Shown piece by piece: positions 63,828-64,000 of a DNA stretch of 64,000 nt. A model generated the notes under the pieces. The model was not told the origin of the DNA. It searched no databases and worked only from the letters and a program-made list of their open reading frames with translations. Numbering within the stretch: the stretch's first letter is position 1; the number at the start of each line of letters is the position of its first letter. The position numbers and the translations under genes were made by a program. Origin of the DNA: Gammaproteobacteria bacterium (GTDB lineage Bacteria > Pseudomonadota > Gammaproteobacteria > Burkholderiales > Burkholderiaceae_B). The stretch spans positions 62,001 to 126,000 of the forward strand of contig JAURJT010000014.1 in assembly GCA_030832095.1 (NCBI GenBank), in the 5' to 3' direction.

Positions 63828-64000
63828 GTCTGACCTTTGCCGGGTTTATCACGAGGTATCCGGTAGCGGTTGTAGCCCCACAGGTACTGCGTCGGCATCA
63901 GGGCAATCATGTCTTCTAACGCCCGATTCATTTGTGCGGCAGCGATGTCAATATCGTCTGATAAGGGCTCTTTGATTGCCTGGTACCTAACGGTAAAACC
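63824..64000 (-). CDS. Lipid A lysophospholipid acyltransferase (LpxL/HtrB family), C-terminal fragment
   Basis: Only the last 58 residues are in the window (the gene continues beyond position 64000). They read GFTVRYQAIKEPLSDDIDIA ... MNRALEDMIALMPTQYLWGYNRYRIP. The QYLWGYNRY ending is typical of LpxL/HtrB acyltransferases that add secondary acyl chains to lipid A in the inner membrane. The stop overlaps the convergent uvrD stop by 4 bp. Confidence 0.85.
   Translation of the reverse strand, partial: GFTVRYQAIKEPLSDDIDIAAAQMNRALEDMIALMPTQYLWGYNRYRIPRDKPGKGQT

Overview
The window is a contiguous stretch of a bacterial chromosome. It most likely comes from a member of the Burkholderiales, and family Alcaligenaceae fits best. 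The evidence is four solitary TctC/Bug-type periplasmic binding proteins, a DUF3579 gene next to argD-argF, the operon exbB-exbD-lpxK-Trm112-kdsB-adk, an lpxL-like acyltransferase ending in a QYLW motif, and moderate GC content. I cannot name a genus from sequence alone. There are no insertion sequences, phage genes, CRISPR arrays or rRNA genes.

Layout. 1-5.7 kb: the 3' part of the window's first gene is cut off (ycaO, minus), followed by nudC, an unrecognised secreted protein, an SMP-30/gluconolactonase-like protein and a secreted alpha/beta hydrolase. 5.7-17 kb: an accessory catabolic region with four Bug proteins, two Asp/Glu-racemase-fold proteins that each keep only one of the two usual cysteine positions, a CaiB-type CoA-transferase, two crotonase-fold proteins, a quinone-reductase-like dehydrogenase, an EF-hand protein and a signal-less NMT1-like binding protein. 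17-19.4 kb: a membrane-anchored glutamate-synthase-like flavoprotein and a GNAT acetyltransferase. 19.5-27 kb: tRNA-Leu(CAG), rnr, rlmB, a Met/Cys-metabolism PLP enzyme, hupB, tRNA-Val(TAC) and a TctD/TctE-like two-component system.

27-32 kb: the arginine genes argD, argF and argG (minus), a DUF3579 gene and a 2-hydroxyacid dehydrogenase. 32.5-39.3 kb: rpsT, murJ and an envelope operon read as exbB-exbD-lpxK-Trm112-kdsB-adk-SDR-murJ. 39.6-43 kb: xseA, sodB and a pcaF-like thiolase. 43-50.4 kb: a DUF192 gene and a cold-shock gene (minus), then clpS-clpA and pqiA-pqiB-pqiC. 50.5-57.3 kb: ribF-ileS-lspA-coaBC-dedA-dut (minus). 57.4-63.8 kb: purN, an RsmB-like rRNA methyltransferase with a repetitive tail, a fatty acid desaturase and uvrD. 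The window ends inside an lpxL-like gene on the minus strand.

How the genes work together. Most of 19-64 kb is housekeeping with overlapping, probably translationally coupled genes. The region from 5.7 to 17 kb looks like uptake plus CoA-dependent breakdown of an organic acid, possibly a malonate-like or dicarboxylic substrate. The transporter membrane subunits for the Bug proteins are not in the window. The strongest structural curiosities are a threefold 42-bp duplication of the ileS-lspA junction, an 18-bp coding tandem repeat in the methyltransferase gene, an AT-rich region with paired DnaA-box-like sites before xseA, and a 10-bp inverted repeat just upstream of argD.
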